From Haematobia irritans (taxonomy: Eukaryota; Arthropoda; Insecta; Diptera; Muscidae): 64,000 bases of DNA. Positions 22,501-29,813 of the stretch are shown one piece after another. The stretch lies in the NCBI RefSeq assembly GCF_050003625.1, contig NC_134397.1, forward strand, positions 65,012,669 through 65,076,668, written 5' to 3'. Position 1 is the first letter of the stretch. Every line of letters starts with the position of its first letter. Under the pieces are notes generated by a model. The model made no database searches. It was given only the letters and a program-made list of their open reading frames with translations, and had not been told where the DNA came from. A program made the translations under genes and the position numbers.

Positions 22501-25500
22501 GAAAAATTTTCCAAAATTTTACTTCTATAGAATTTTTGTCGAAAATCTTCTTTATAAAGAAACATTTTCCAAAATTGTATTTCTATAGAAAATGTTGTCC
22601 CAATTTCATTTTTATAGAAAATTTTGTCAACATTTTATTTTTATAGAAAATTTTGGCAAAATGTTATTTCCATAGAAAATTTTGTCAAAATTTCTTTTCT
22701 ATAGAAAATTTTGTCAAAATTTCTTTTCTATAGAAAATTTTGTCAAAATTTCTTTTCTATAGAAAATTTTGTCAAAATTTCTTTTCTATAGAAAATTTTG
22801 TCAAAATTTTATTTCTATAGAAAATATTGTCAAAATTTTATTTCTATAGAAAATTTTGTTAAAATTTTATTTCTATAGAAAATTTTGTCAAAATTTTATT
22901 TCTACAGAAAATCTTGACAAAATTTTATTTCTATAGAAAATCTTGACAAAATTTTATTTCTGTAGAAAATCTCGTCAAAATGTTATTTCTATAGAAAATG
23001 TTTAAAAATTTTTATTTTATTTCTATAGAAAATCACGTCAAAATTTTATTTCTATAGAAAATCTTTACAAAATTTTATTTCTATAGAAAATTTTTTCAAA
23101 ATTTTATTTCTATAGAAAGTTTGTCAAAATTGTGGAGCCACCATGGTGCAATGGTTAGCATGCCCGCCTTGCATACACTAGGTAGTGGGTTCGATTCCTG
23201 CTTCGACCGAACACCAAAAATTTTTTTCAACTGGGGATTATCCCACCTCAGGAATGCTGGTGACATTTCTGAGTGTTTCAAAGCTTCTCTGAGTGGTTTC
23301 ACTGCAATGTGGAACGTCGTTCGGACTCGGCTATGAAAAGGAGGTCCCTTATCATTGAGCTTAACATGGAATCGGGTAGCACTCAGAGATAAGAGAGAAG
23401 TTCACCAGTGTGGTATCACAATGGACTGAATAGTCTAAGTGAGCCTGATACATTGGGCTGCCACCTAACCTAACTCCTTGGCTTTTTCCAGCCTACTTTT
23501 TTGTGCATCGGTGACCTCTTTGACTGTTTGTAACTTCAAAGGCTTTTGTTCAAGCTCAGATTTTATCATGTCTTTCATGCGTTTTCCCGATATGTTCAGC
23601 TCATGAGATAGTTTTCTACCACGGCGACGTGGATTTAGTTCAAATCTGGCCTTCACTTTTCGCATCATCTCTGGCGTCCACTTTTTGGATGCGATACAAC
23701 ACTGTCACAGTAACGAGCAATGGTACGAGAAAGATTTATTCACTTATAAATGGTTGAGGGCTCCAACGATAGCTACTCATTCTTGAAATCCTTCACGAAT
23801 AACTATATTTCTGAATGCAAGAGGTCAAAATGCTTTTGTAAGCATGTAAACAATAAAATTAAATATCACTGGAATACATCTGTTGGCGCCCTCTTGTTCT
23901 TAAGTAAAAACAAATGAGCAAAATACGTAAAGAAAGCTATAGGTATAGTGGCAGCCCGATATTTCAGGCTCACTTATGGTGTTTTCTTTTCTGAAAAAAG
24001 TGCTTTGCCTTCATTTTGTCTGTACAGAATGCGCATTTTTAAAATGTTACCAGAAACCTAAAAAAATGCTATCATTTCAGCGGGCAGAAAAGAATTCAAA
24101 GAAGGAAACAGGGCAATCGCAGCACTCTCGTTTGTTGGCAGTGCTGAAAATGCCCGTAATTTGCCTCTATGCGTGGCGCTATTTTCACAACAGAATTCGA
24201 AGCCTTTTCGCACTTTTGCCTGTTTTTTTAGAAAAGAACCTAAAGAGTACATTTTCCGGGCAAAAAAAGTGTGCATTTTTTACAAGAAAAGAAAACGCCA
24301 TTAGATTGTTCAGCATAAAGATGTTGCCCGAGATCTCCTGAAATATTGGCCATGATCACCAACATTCCATATACGATAATAAAATTCTTTTCAATGATTC
24401 CAAGAAATGACAACTTTTCCTCCAACTTACCGGCCAAGACTTAATGTATTAATTCCATTTAATTAAATAAAAATATTAACTCTCCCTCTCTTTCTCTCTC
24501 TCTCTCTCTTCCAGAGCTTCGTCATACCGGTTAATGTGAGAGTGATCGATATAAACGATAATGCTCCCCAATGGGTTGGTACGCCATATACTCTCACACT
24601 TTCCGAGGTTACGGTACCGGGTACTAGGATATTACAAGGAGCCAAAGCAGAAGATGCCGATCAACAAGGACCCTTCTCCACGGTAGAATACCAGGTGCTA
24701 CCGGGACCATTTTCAGAATATGTACAATTCTTGAATCCCTTAGAAGGTACTCTGGTGCTAAAGAAACCTTTGGACTATGAACAAATGCAAAACTTTACAG
24801 TACAATTGAGGGCACAGGATCAAGGAACACCACCCAAATTCTCAGACACCATACTCAGGGTGGTCATAACAGATGCCGATGATCAAAATCCGAAATTTTT
24901 ACGAGAAACCTATAGTGCAGATTTACCTGTCGATGGTAGACCAGGAGATTTACGTATAAGACCTGAACCATTGAAAGCTATCGATCAGGATGAAGGCATA
25001 TGTGCCCCAATACAGTATTCAGTGATACAATCTCAAGATACCAAATATTTTCGTATACATCCTCACAATGGAGTCATTACCCTACTGACACCTATAGGTT
25101 ATACAGATTTGACCAATGGTGCCACCTTGGTTGTTAAGGCAACCCAAGTAGATAATCCCGATCGTTATGCTTTGGCAACGGTCACCTTATCCCGGCCAGG
25201 AGTGAATACTCACAGTGATCTGAGTGCTTTGAGTTTTGTACAAAAGAAATTCTTTATGCGTATCAGAGAGGATACAGCTGTGGGTAATCGGATTTTGGCA
25301 TTGCCCACCAATAAACCGGGAAAGCATTTGAAATACACCATACCAGATCCCGTGAATGCAGAATTCTTCAATGTTGGCTCTCTGGGAGAGGTGATCTTGG
25401 CTAAGCCCTTGGATTATGAGAAAATGACCAAGCATGATTTTCAAGTTTATGCCACAGATGGAATGACCAATACCACAGCGGAAATAACCTTGGAAGTTAT

Positions 25501-27036
25501 CGATGTTAACGACTGGGAGCCAAGATTTCGCGAGACCCACTATGAATTCGTGGTGCCCAAAAGTGTAAGTATGCTCATGGGCAATAAATCAAATCAAGTA
25601 GAAATTTTGTTTTTTTTTTTTTTTTCATTTCCACAGCAAACTTTGCAAGCCCGAACAGAGTCCTTGGAGGGGGTGGTCATTGGAAAAGTCGAAGCAGCCG
25701 ATGGAGATCGCAATGATAAGCTTGAACTATCCCTAAGGGGTCAACATGCAGGGCTTTTCGAAATCGATAATACTGGAAATATTTACATGAGACCCGAGCA
25801 GTTACAATCCCTAAATGAATCCACTATCCATTTAATAGCAATTGCCACAGATACAGGAGTCCCACCACGCAGTACATCGGTGCCAGTTTCAGTGACCATG
25901 GAAGGTGTTGCCGTGGCCCAGGCTTTCTGGAGCAATAGCATTTTGGGCATGTTTGCCATTATAGTTGCTCTCTTCGTTCTAATCATATTGGCATTGACCT
26001 GTTACATTGTCCATTACAAGAGTAAAACGCGAAAAACCTCTCCTACATTGGGCCGTAATAGGGTCCATAGTCATGGTCACAGTACCGTGTCATCGGCAAA
26101 TTTGGTTACCCACGAAAAAGTGGTGGGTAATGGCAATGGAGCTACAGTGACAAGTGGTAATGTATCCGTATTACATATGAAACATAATGGCAACATTTCT
26201 ATGGCAAATCCCATAGGAAATGGTGGATATCATCCGGCCAGCAGCAATATGGGTCTGGGTGCTTCAGCCATGTTAGCAGCAAGTTTGGAAAGAGAACGAG
26301 AGAGGGAGAGGCAGCGTGAGAACTATGCAGCCACTGTGAGAAGTAAGTATATGCACTATGGTCAAAAATATCATATACGAGGGTTACCTTTTATATTTCG
26401 GGATTGGGCATCCTTAATGCTGCAATCTGCCAACTGTAGTAAAGTTTGACATTTTTGAGGTTATACACCCAAAGAAGGAATATGATCACCCCAATCATAT
26501 TTCAGGAGCAAAATGTTATTTTTGGACGGTGAACATGGAACATGTTTGTTGCAATCATTATATTATTTTCTCGAAAATTTTGTATTTGATTTCGGTAACC
26601 AGGTATATGTTTGTCGAGAAAACAACATTTTTGTTACAAAAATGTTCTATGTTCATCGTCCAAAAATAACATATGACAATAAATATTTAGTTAACCGAGG
26701 AAATGTCCATTAAATAATAAAAAAAAACTATTATCTTTCTCCCATACAGGTATAGTCTCGAGAGCTTCAGCAAATGGTCAGCTCTATGAAGAGGATGAAC
26801 TTGAACATGACTCACTATCACATTCCACACCACATTCAGCCGATAATAACAATAAGAAAAAAGCTTGGGAACCACCATCCACAGCAATGTCTCAACAGAC
26901 TGGTATCACGACCATTACCTGTGCGAATGGTAGTGTTACAAATGTCGGAGTTAATGGAGCCTCCACAGCACATAGCAATTTAGTAACGTCGGATACAATG
27001 GGCTCATCCGAAAATAATTTAACGGTTTATTTTTGA
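7279..27036 (+). CDS. Single-pass transmembrane cadherin (3' part of gene, four visible exons)
   Basis: Exons: 7279-7580, 24515-25564, 25637-26342, 26750-27036. All junctions are GT/AG and the frame is continuous, giving about 780 residues; earlier exons lie left of the window. Seen: five extracellular cadherin repeats with Ca-binding linkers DINDNAP (about residues 112-118), DADDQNP (220-226) and DVNDWEP (about 430), LDYE motifs, a hydrophobic helix (about 552-575) and a tail of about 205 residues ending NLTVYF. The first repeat has a CYLEGGG start and a later VIC, recalling the cysteine-containing EC1 of the PCDH15/Cad99C type. Family role: calcium-dependent adhesion at the plasma membrane. 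The tail shows no catenin-binding signature that I recognise. It could be one of the fly Cad genes such as Cad96Cb, but I cannot settle which, so no symbol is given. Confidence 0.9.
8318..10611. repeat. AATTAATT-rich MITE-like repeat split by a Helentron-like element
   Basis: The blocks 8318-8486 and 10557-10611 together match one continuous repeat at about 63297-63540: shared AAATGTCTTCAATCACG, TAGTACCAATCAAAGTTTTA, ATTAGCAAATTTCAATTA, then TTGATACAAT and TTAATTGATGTTGA. The sequence between them is the Helentron-like element at 8485-10556. The distant copy thus serves as an empty site. AT-rich with no coding capacity. Confidence 0.65.
8485..10556 (+). mobile_element. DINE-1/Helentron-like element
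   Basis: The head is TTATACCCTTCACCACTACTGTGGTACAGGGTATAATAAGTTTGTGC. A GATCG...GTCCGTCTGTCTG tract follows (about 8620), then diverged tandem units with TTCAGATTTAGATATAGCTC and CCATATATAT. A second internal head (TATACCCTAAACCATATACC, 9915) and GTCCGTCCGTCCGTCTGTCC tract (10027) suggest two elements in tandem or one composite. The tail is GTCGGCTCTGCCCGACTTTA then ACATACTTG, the hairpin end typical of DINE-1. No Rep/helicase ORF is present. Confidence 0.7.
10612..10905 (+). mobile_element. Truncated DINE-1/Helentron-like element
   Basis: Head TTATACCCAGAGCCACACTGTGTAGCAGGGTATTATAAGTTAGTGC is followed by TTTGCAACACCCAGAAGGAG, which closely resembles the canonical DINE-1 5' region. It lacks the hairpin tail and merges into the CACTGAAAAAAA repeat at 10906. 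Confidence 0.65.
10906..11547 (+). repeat. MITE-like repeat with CACTGAAAAAAA / TTTTTTTGAGTG ends (copy 1)
   Basis: Opening CACTGAAAAAAATATTGACC and closing TTTGGATCCAAGTAAAC plus a T-run and GAGTG are shared with 21871-22425 (about 550 bp). Part of the same family occurs near 63100-63250. Ends are short inverted repeats. ORFs here on both strands translate a non-coding repeat. No clear target duplication was found. Confidence 0.55.
11613..12881 (-). mobile_element. Himar1-like mariner, 1,269 bp, decayed (copy 1)
   Basis: Ends ACAGGTTGGCTGATAAGTCC (+ strand left) and, at the right, GGGGACGTTTCAGCCAACCTGT form inverted repeats flanked by TA on both sides (11611-11612, 12882-12883). The length and ends match the irritans-subfamily mariner known as Himar1. 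It moves by cut-and-paste at TA. The element sits inside a copy of the CAAACATAT repeat seen at the window start. Confidence 0.93.
11680..12712 (-). pseudogene. Mariner transposase (Himar1-like), inactivated
   Basis: The frame includes the helix-turn-helix region, TMDETWLHHY (first catalytic Asp), HQDNAPCH (second Asp) and HPPYSPDLAPSD (third Asp): the D,D34D triad is visible. Lesions: the start at about 12712 is followed by a 6-A run one base shorter than needed, shifting frame; about eight residues including the GERSGRP stretch are gone; the NIKK segment has one extra Lys codon; a stop interrupts after HHYTP (about 12221); one codon is missing before WDAHG. Family proteins are about 348 residues. 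It cannot make active transposase. Confidence 0.93.
12884..13026. repeat. Right part of the CAAACATAT repeat split by the mariner
   Basis: AACATTATTATGTTTG and ATTATATGCTTGGGAGCATTATG blocks resemble those at 1-935. The left part is at 11565-11612. Confidence 0.45.
13027..13205 (-). repeat. tRNA-derived SINE-like module, type 1 (reverse copy)
   Basis: Read on the - strand: TAGCCCAGTGGATAGTGTG (A-box-like), TTGGCTTACAAACTG, GGTTCGATTCT (B box), then GGCGAAAGGTAAAAATT and a tail ending near CGTGGAAGTGAAAATT. It matches the module at 318-545. The mariner at 13204 abuts its 5' end. Confidence 0.55.
13396..14377 (+). pseudogene. Mariner transposase, inactivated
   Basis: The best start is ATG 13396 (MRAVIKYLHKKG); the open frame extends upstream to 13321 only through a non-ATG codon. 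Seen: the paired helix-turn-helix domain, FKRGRTSIEDEPRSGRPK, VDETWIHHYTPE (first Asp) and SAGKVMATV. After LAYNTKK the frame runs into a T-run and stops at about 14136. The HQDNAP-type segment with the second Asp is deleted; HPPYSPDLAYSDFYLF (third Asp region) follows in another frame, and IELLEKRWTKCIEVSGDYIE ends the remnant. Family length is about 340-350. The subfamily differs from the Himar1-like copies. Confidence 0.9.
14395..15712 (-). mobile_element. DINE-1/Helentron-like element nested in the mariner
   Basis: On the - strand it starts TATACCCTCCACCGTAGGAT, has TTTGTAACACATCGAAATAT, GTCCGTCCGACCGTC, tandem 150-170 bp units, and ends GGCCTGGCCGAACTTACGGC plus CGTATATACTTG. It is the shortest complete-looking member here (about 1.3 kb), useful as the family reference. 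It lies 3' of the mariner transposase and inside that element's 3' non-coding region. Confidence 0.8.
16030..16800 (-). pseudogene. Decayed non-LTR retrotransposon (LINE) fragment: RT C-terminus and RNase H
   Basis: On the - strand, AKLLRVVLGSRLNSTV matches the post-catalytic RT segment usual in fly LINEs (YLGVxLDxKLNW), followed by scrambled YAALYA and SYLWVTCL traces and, at 16072-16305, an RNase H-like FLIDSHAAIKTLGN with CAWYLDIM. Several stops and frameshifts are present. No poly-A tail or target duplication was identified. The clade is uncertain. Confidence 0.6.
16801..17321. other. Unassigned intron sequence
   Basis: No recognisable repeat, gene or RNA; short ORFs only. Confidence 0.4.
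17471..17822 (-). repeat. tRNA-derived SINE, type 2 (copy S2)
   Basis: The reverse complement starts GGGAGCCACCGTGGCGCAAT, and the other end is a GGTTAGGTTAGGTTA tract (CCTAACCTAAC at the SINE 3' end). An internal TTAGACTATTCAGTCCA duplication is present near 17507-17535. Confidence 0.85.
19006..20192. mobile_element. Non-autonomous hAT element, 1,187 bp, with C-rich ends
   Basis: Terminal inverted repeats CAGAGCTTCCCAAA / TTTGGGAAGCTCTG are flanked by a perfect 8 bp duplication ACCTAGAA (18998-19005 and 20193-20200). Removing element plus one duplication restores the Helentron sequence CACGACCTAGAATATATA seen at 15598-15612. Subterminal runs of C/G (GCGCCCCCC, GGGGGGCGCG) occur at both ends. 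No transposase could be read; short ORFs lack hAT motifs. Confidence 0.9.
20310..21592. other. Apparently unique intron stretch with CT/GT tracts
   Basis: Sequence without recognised transposons, containing CTCTCTCTCTCTC (about 20434), GTGTGTGTGTGTG (about 20888) and a short ATG-to-donor ORF (21075-21155, separate entry). Low repeat content in an otherwise transposon-filled intron is consistent with regulatory or exonic function, but nothing specific is proven. Confidence 0.4.
21075..21155 (+). CDS. Candidate alternative first coding exon of the cadherin gene (speculative)
   Basis: An ATG in CAAATGCC context opens 27 codons (MPATRCLDSNNSS... ending DDLIAK) followed directly by GTGAGT, a good donor. 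It ends in phase 0, the same phase as the next cadherin exon at 24515, so it would join in frame. The encoded peptide is hydrophilic and has no signal peptide, which argues against a normal surface isoform. It could equally be chance or the first exon of another gene. Confidence 0.2.
21593..21835. mobile_element. Two Helentron-like heads facing each other
   Basis: 21596-21690 is a forward head (ACCACCATAGAATGGTGATG, GGTATAATAAG, TTGTAACACATCGAAGTA), like the one at 43540. 21700-21832 is a reverse head (CTCGTCTCCTTCAGGGTGTT, ACTTATAATACCCTG, AGGGTATAAAAA), like the one at 10612. Neither has its tail. Confidence 0.6.
21871..22425 (+). repeat. MITE-like repeat with CACTGACAAAAA / TTTTTTGAGTG ends (copy 2)
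   Basis: Same family as 10906-11547, shorter by internal deletions near the left end. Shared blocks include ATATTGACCTAATATGGAAG and TTGGATCCAAGTAAAC. Confidence 0.55.
22490..23125 (+). repeat. 29 bp minisatellite array
   Basis: About 20 units of the TTCTATAGAAAATTTTGTCA motif, same orientation as 4488-6712. Five consecutive units around 22680-22800 are nearly identical (TTTCTTTTCTATAGAAAATT), while flanking units are diverged: local recent amplification. A SINE follows immediately. Confidence 0.9.
23133..23476 (+). repeat. tRNA-derived SINE, type 2 (copy S3)
   Basis: Complete-looking: GGAGCCACCATGGTGCAATG start, B box GGTTCGATTCC, conserved tail and CCACCTAACCTAACT end. Inserted at the edge of the 29-mer array. 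Confidence 0.85.
23477..23710 (-). pseudogene. Tc1/mariner-type transposase fragment (helix-turn-helix part)
   Basis: The - strand reads MRKVKARFELNPRRRGRKLS HELNISGKRMKDMIKSELEQ and KPLKLQTVKEVTDAQKSRL, the second helix-turn-helix segment of a Tc1/mariner family whose C-terminal part resembles that at 63768-64000. Catalytic domain absent. It lies directly after SINE S3, which may have inserted into it. Confidence 0.65.
23711..24500. other. Unassigned intron sequence
   Basis: Contains overlapping short ORFs on both strands at 23976-24437 without recognisable domains, probably an unclassified repeat. The CTCTCTCTCT tract at 24482-24510 serves as polypyrimidine tract for the cadherin acceptor. 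Confidence 0.4.
24515..26342 (+). CDS. Cadherin exons: end of EC1 to EC5, membrane helix and proximal tail
   Basis: 24515-25564 (350 codons) carries the EC1 calcium linker, EC2, EC3, EC4 and its DVNDWEP linker. 25637-26342 carries EC5 (EAADGDRND, FEIDNTGNIYMRPEQL), helix SILGMFAIIVALFVLIILAL and a basic stop-transfer HYKSKTRK. The tail has HSHGHSTVSSAN, GNGNGATVTSGNVS and a charged ERERERERQRE run. Between them a 72 bp intron (25565-25636) has no stop and keeps the frame, so genomic ORF calling reads straight through it. Donor at 26343 is AGAAGTAAGTAT, phase 1. EC3 ends in TLSRPGVNTHS rather than a DxNDN linker, so the EC3-EC4 joint is probably calcium-poor. Confidence 0.93.
26513..26671. repeat. 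Foldback (MITE-like) repeat in last cadherin intron
   Basis: About 30 bp arms: TGTTATTTTTGGACGGTGAA at 26514 and its near-complement TTCATCGTCCAAAAATAACA ending at 26671. It lies inside the 407 bp intron 26343-26749. The flanks show no clear target duplication. Confidence 0.6.
26750..27036 (+). CDS. Cadherin last exon: distal cytoplasmic tail
   Basis: Acceptor CTTTCTCCCATACAG. The joined codon is A|GT. 95 full codons follow, with an acidic YEEDELEHDSLSHS patch, NNNKKK and a terminus SSENNLTVYF before TGA. Several Ser/Thr-rich patches could be phosphorylated (inference). A hydrophobic last residue preceded by T-V-Y could suit a PDZ partner, but it is not a canonical class I ligand. Confidence 0.85.
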
Positions 27037-27078
27037 AATAAACATTAAATAGAGAATTCAATCTTTAGAGTAAATAAA
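27037..27078 (+). terminator. Polyadenylation signals of the cadherin gene
   Basis: AATAAA occurs directly after the stop (27037-27042) and again at 27073-27078; a third lies at 27403-27408. The 27073 copy is the more plausible proximal signal. Confidence 0.5.
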
Positions 27079-27196
27079 ATATTTGTAAATATATATATTT
27101 GTAATTGGTTAAATTGTTTTCGATTATTTACTGTATGTATTTATTGTGTATATTTATAAGTATGTTCACATACTCCTCTCCTCCCATTCATATCGT

Positions 27197-28018
27197 ATGG
27201 GTCATTCAGAGGAAGAAAAACTAATCCGGATTTTTGTTTTGTTTGAAATTCCAAAGCATCCCCCTATTAAAGATGGCGTTGGAAAACCAGCTGATCAATG
27301 CTGTTTTCTGAAGAATATTACAAATGTCATATACAAAAATCTAGGGTTGCCTTATGCTTAAAATTTCGTAATTAAAATATTTAGCGAAAATAAACAAACA
27401 TCAATAAAAGTTTGAAAATGTATGTTACTTAAGTGTTAAGTTTTCTTTTAATTCCAACCGATATGTATCTTAAACTATTATGCATCACTATTACAAATGA
27501 TGTATCACAGGCAGGTGATAACAGCTGATGTACATCCAGCTGCCAAAAACACAGTAATAGGGTTGCCACTATTACAAGAACTAACCGACGATTACCCATA
27601 TCCGAAAGGAAACCTTTCGCTCGATTAAAACAACTGATGTTTAGTCATAAATTCATCGATTTTGAACATCACAGTAAACAAAAACATTTGTTTCGGATAT
27701 GAGGAAATAGAGGCCGTTATGAGCCGTCCAGGCTATAACAGCCAATTTCTCATATCCAAAACGAATCCCTTCGTTCGTCTGAGGTGCCCAAAACAGCTGA
27801 ATTTATAAAGGAAAATCACCTGTTTTTGGCATTTCAGTCAAACGAAAGCATTCTTTTCGGATATGAGATATTTGCTATATGTTTATCCGGCCGAAGAATT
27901 GTCGGAGGTACAAAATATCAATGTTCAATCACTTTTTTCAATAATGATATTAATTAAAATTATTACATCTTCATTGATTTGGATCATCTCTAATCTATGT
28001 TATTCTGAATGACCCATT
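27197..28018. mobile_element. Putative DNA element with GGGTCATTCAGA ends
   Basis: ATGGGTCATTCAGA at 27197 and TCTGAATGACCCAT at the right edge are inverted. Internally, GGATATGAG and CATATCCGAAA motifs recur in both orientations around 27600-27870. No coding capacity and no certain target duplication. Confidence 0.5.
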
Positions 28019-28427
28019 AGTTTTTTCCCTACCCCCCATTTTCAATAGTTTTTAGTCATTATAATTAAGAAAGTTAATTATTTAAAAAATATCCGAAAGT
28101 TATTTAATGCGTAACAAAGTATTTTTTAGATATACCATAAATTTAAGCATTACTATATATACTCATTTATATTTATATAAAAAAATAAATTAAGGCTTAC
28201 GACATATTATACTAGGGTACAATATATTCCATTTGTAAATCTTTAGCTTCCATTAGAAGAGATTTTTTGATGTGTTCTTTTTTAGAATTGTGTTTAAATT
28301 TTAAGACATACATAATTAAATAAATAAACTTATACTTAAAAATTTTCGGTACGAAATGTTTAATTATTCCAAAATAAAAATTCTACAACCATGAAAATTT
28401 GCATAATAATTACCCAGAGCAGAGAAT

Positions 28428-28590
28428 GAAGCCGACTCATTTTTGTCGGCGGCGGCTGAGACTATTTTTTTTTTTGCCTCTAGCGGCGGTGGCTTGACAG
28501 CTAAGCCGATATAAATTGGTCAATTCGGCGGCGGACAATTATCCATTATAAAATCAATTTGAAGTCGGCGGCTTCATTCTCTGCCCTGGG
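28428..28590. repeat. Short foldback element, GAGAATGAAGCCG ends
   Basis: AGAGCAGAGAATGAAGCCGAC at the left and GGCGGCTTCATTCTCTGCCCT at the right are inverted. The centre holds GGCGGCGG and T-run blocks. The same end motif occurs at about 53033 and, diverged, at about 54750. Confidence 0.6.
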
Positions 28591-28602
28591 CGCCATTAAT
28601 TG

Positions 28603-29140
28603 TACACCAAATCCGACAAACAAATTTTCAGTTTTTTCATCGACGGTGTCCACGATTTTTCATAGAAAAAAGTCTGCTAAAACCAGCAGTCGATGTCTGC
28701 TGTTATATTTCTGTACTTCAGGGCCTAATGAACAACAATTTATAAAATTTTTAGGTTATAAATTTTTCCCCAAAGCATATTTAAGAACCAAAAGTAGTTT
28801 TTGGTGTATTTTTGCACTGTAATATACTTACAAGCTCCTAAATACGATCAGCAAACATTTTGTTTGCTGTTATGCCTCAATTTTATAAATATTCAGATTT
28901 TTGGTCAAATACTATAGATATTCATAAAATATTGTTTTAATTATGTTAGGATAGCTCCCAAGTTGACATTTTTATTTGTCTTGGCCAAATAAAACATGTT
29001 TTAGTGTAATCTAGCTTCAAAAATAGCAGGAAATGTTTGTATTTCACCAAACAGTGACTGCTGTCCCTTTTTCAGCAGACTTTCTGCTGTTTTACCAGAC
29101 TTTTCTGCTGTCCCTACTAACAAATTTCTTTGGGTGTAAA
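28603..29140. repeat. Possible MITE with TACACCAAA / TTTGGGTGTA ends
   Basis: Short inverted ends and repeated CAGCAGACTTT / AGTCTGCT motifs. Similar CTGCTGAAA and AGCAGACTTTTCTATGA pieces occur at 37030-37060 and 38098-38120. Low confidence. Confidence 0.3.
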
Positions 29141-29813
29141 GAAACATAATTTTGAATTAATTTTAGAGAAGAACAAAAAATAGGTTTGTTGCCAGAAAAT
29201 AAAAAAATTAAATGCAAATTTTTAGATTTAAGCAAATATTTTCTCATTAATTCGCGGTTATATTTTAGTCGATATGAGCCGATATACCATTGCCAAAATC
29301 ATTCGATTTCGAAAGCATTCATTTCCTATTTGAGCAATTAGATATAAAATCTTATCTGAAATATTTGCAAGGCAAAATAGTCAGGCATATTATTGCGAAG
29401 AAATAACCCTGTTTTGTGACCCCACCGTGGTGCAATGGTTAGCATGCGTACACAGGGCTGTGGGTTGAAACCCAGTTTCGACCAAACACCAAAACGTTTT
29501 TCAGCGGTGGATTATCCCACCTTAGTAATGCTGGTGACCAGGGTAGAGGTGTGCACGTGACACGAAATTTTCGTGATTCGTGCGTGAGTCGTGAGTCACG
29601 CTCATGACAACAGCGTGAGTGTGCTTGAGCGTGATTAACAATACAAAATGTCGTGCGTGAGCGTGAGTCACGAAAATAATATCTTCGTGTGTGTGCGTGT
29701 ACACTCACGACAATATTCCTGCTCACCAACATAAAACGCTTAAAAGTTAAATTCAATTACAATTCTAGTGACACCTGAGATGTTAAGAGTTTAATAACAC
29801 TCTCGATTTTAAT

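Larger units (their letters stand above)
7581..24514 (+). other. 16,934 bp cadherin intron filled with mobile DNA
   Basis: Donor GTAAGTTCATT follows the EC1 exon. The acceptor is a long CTCTCTCTCT tract ending TTCCAG before AGCTTC. Inside lie Helentron-like elements, two mariners, a LINE remnant, SINEs, hAT DNA, a 29-mer array and a stretch of apparently unique sequence (20310-21592). From 7581 to 8317 no repeat or gene is recognised. Confidence 0.85.

Noticed and set aside
23976..24437. Overlapping ORFs of 65-121 residues on both strands
   Set aside because: No domain similarity, no splice or start support, and mutual overlap; likely repeat or intron sequence.
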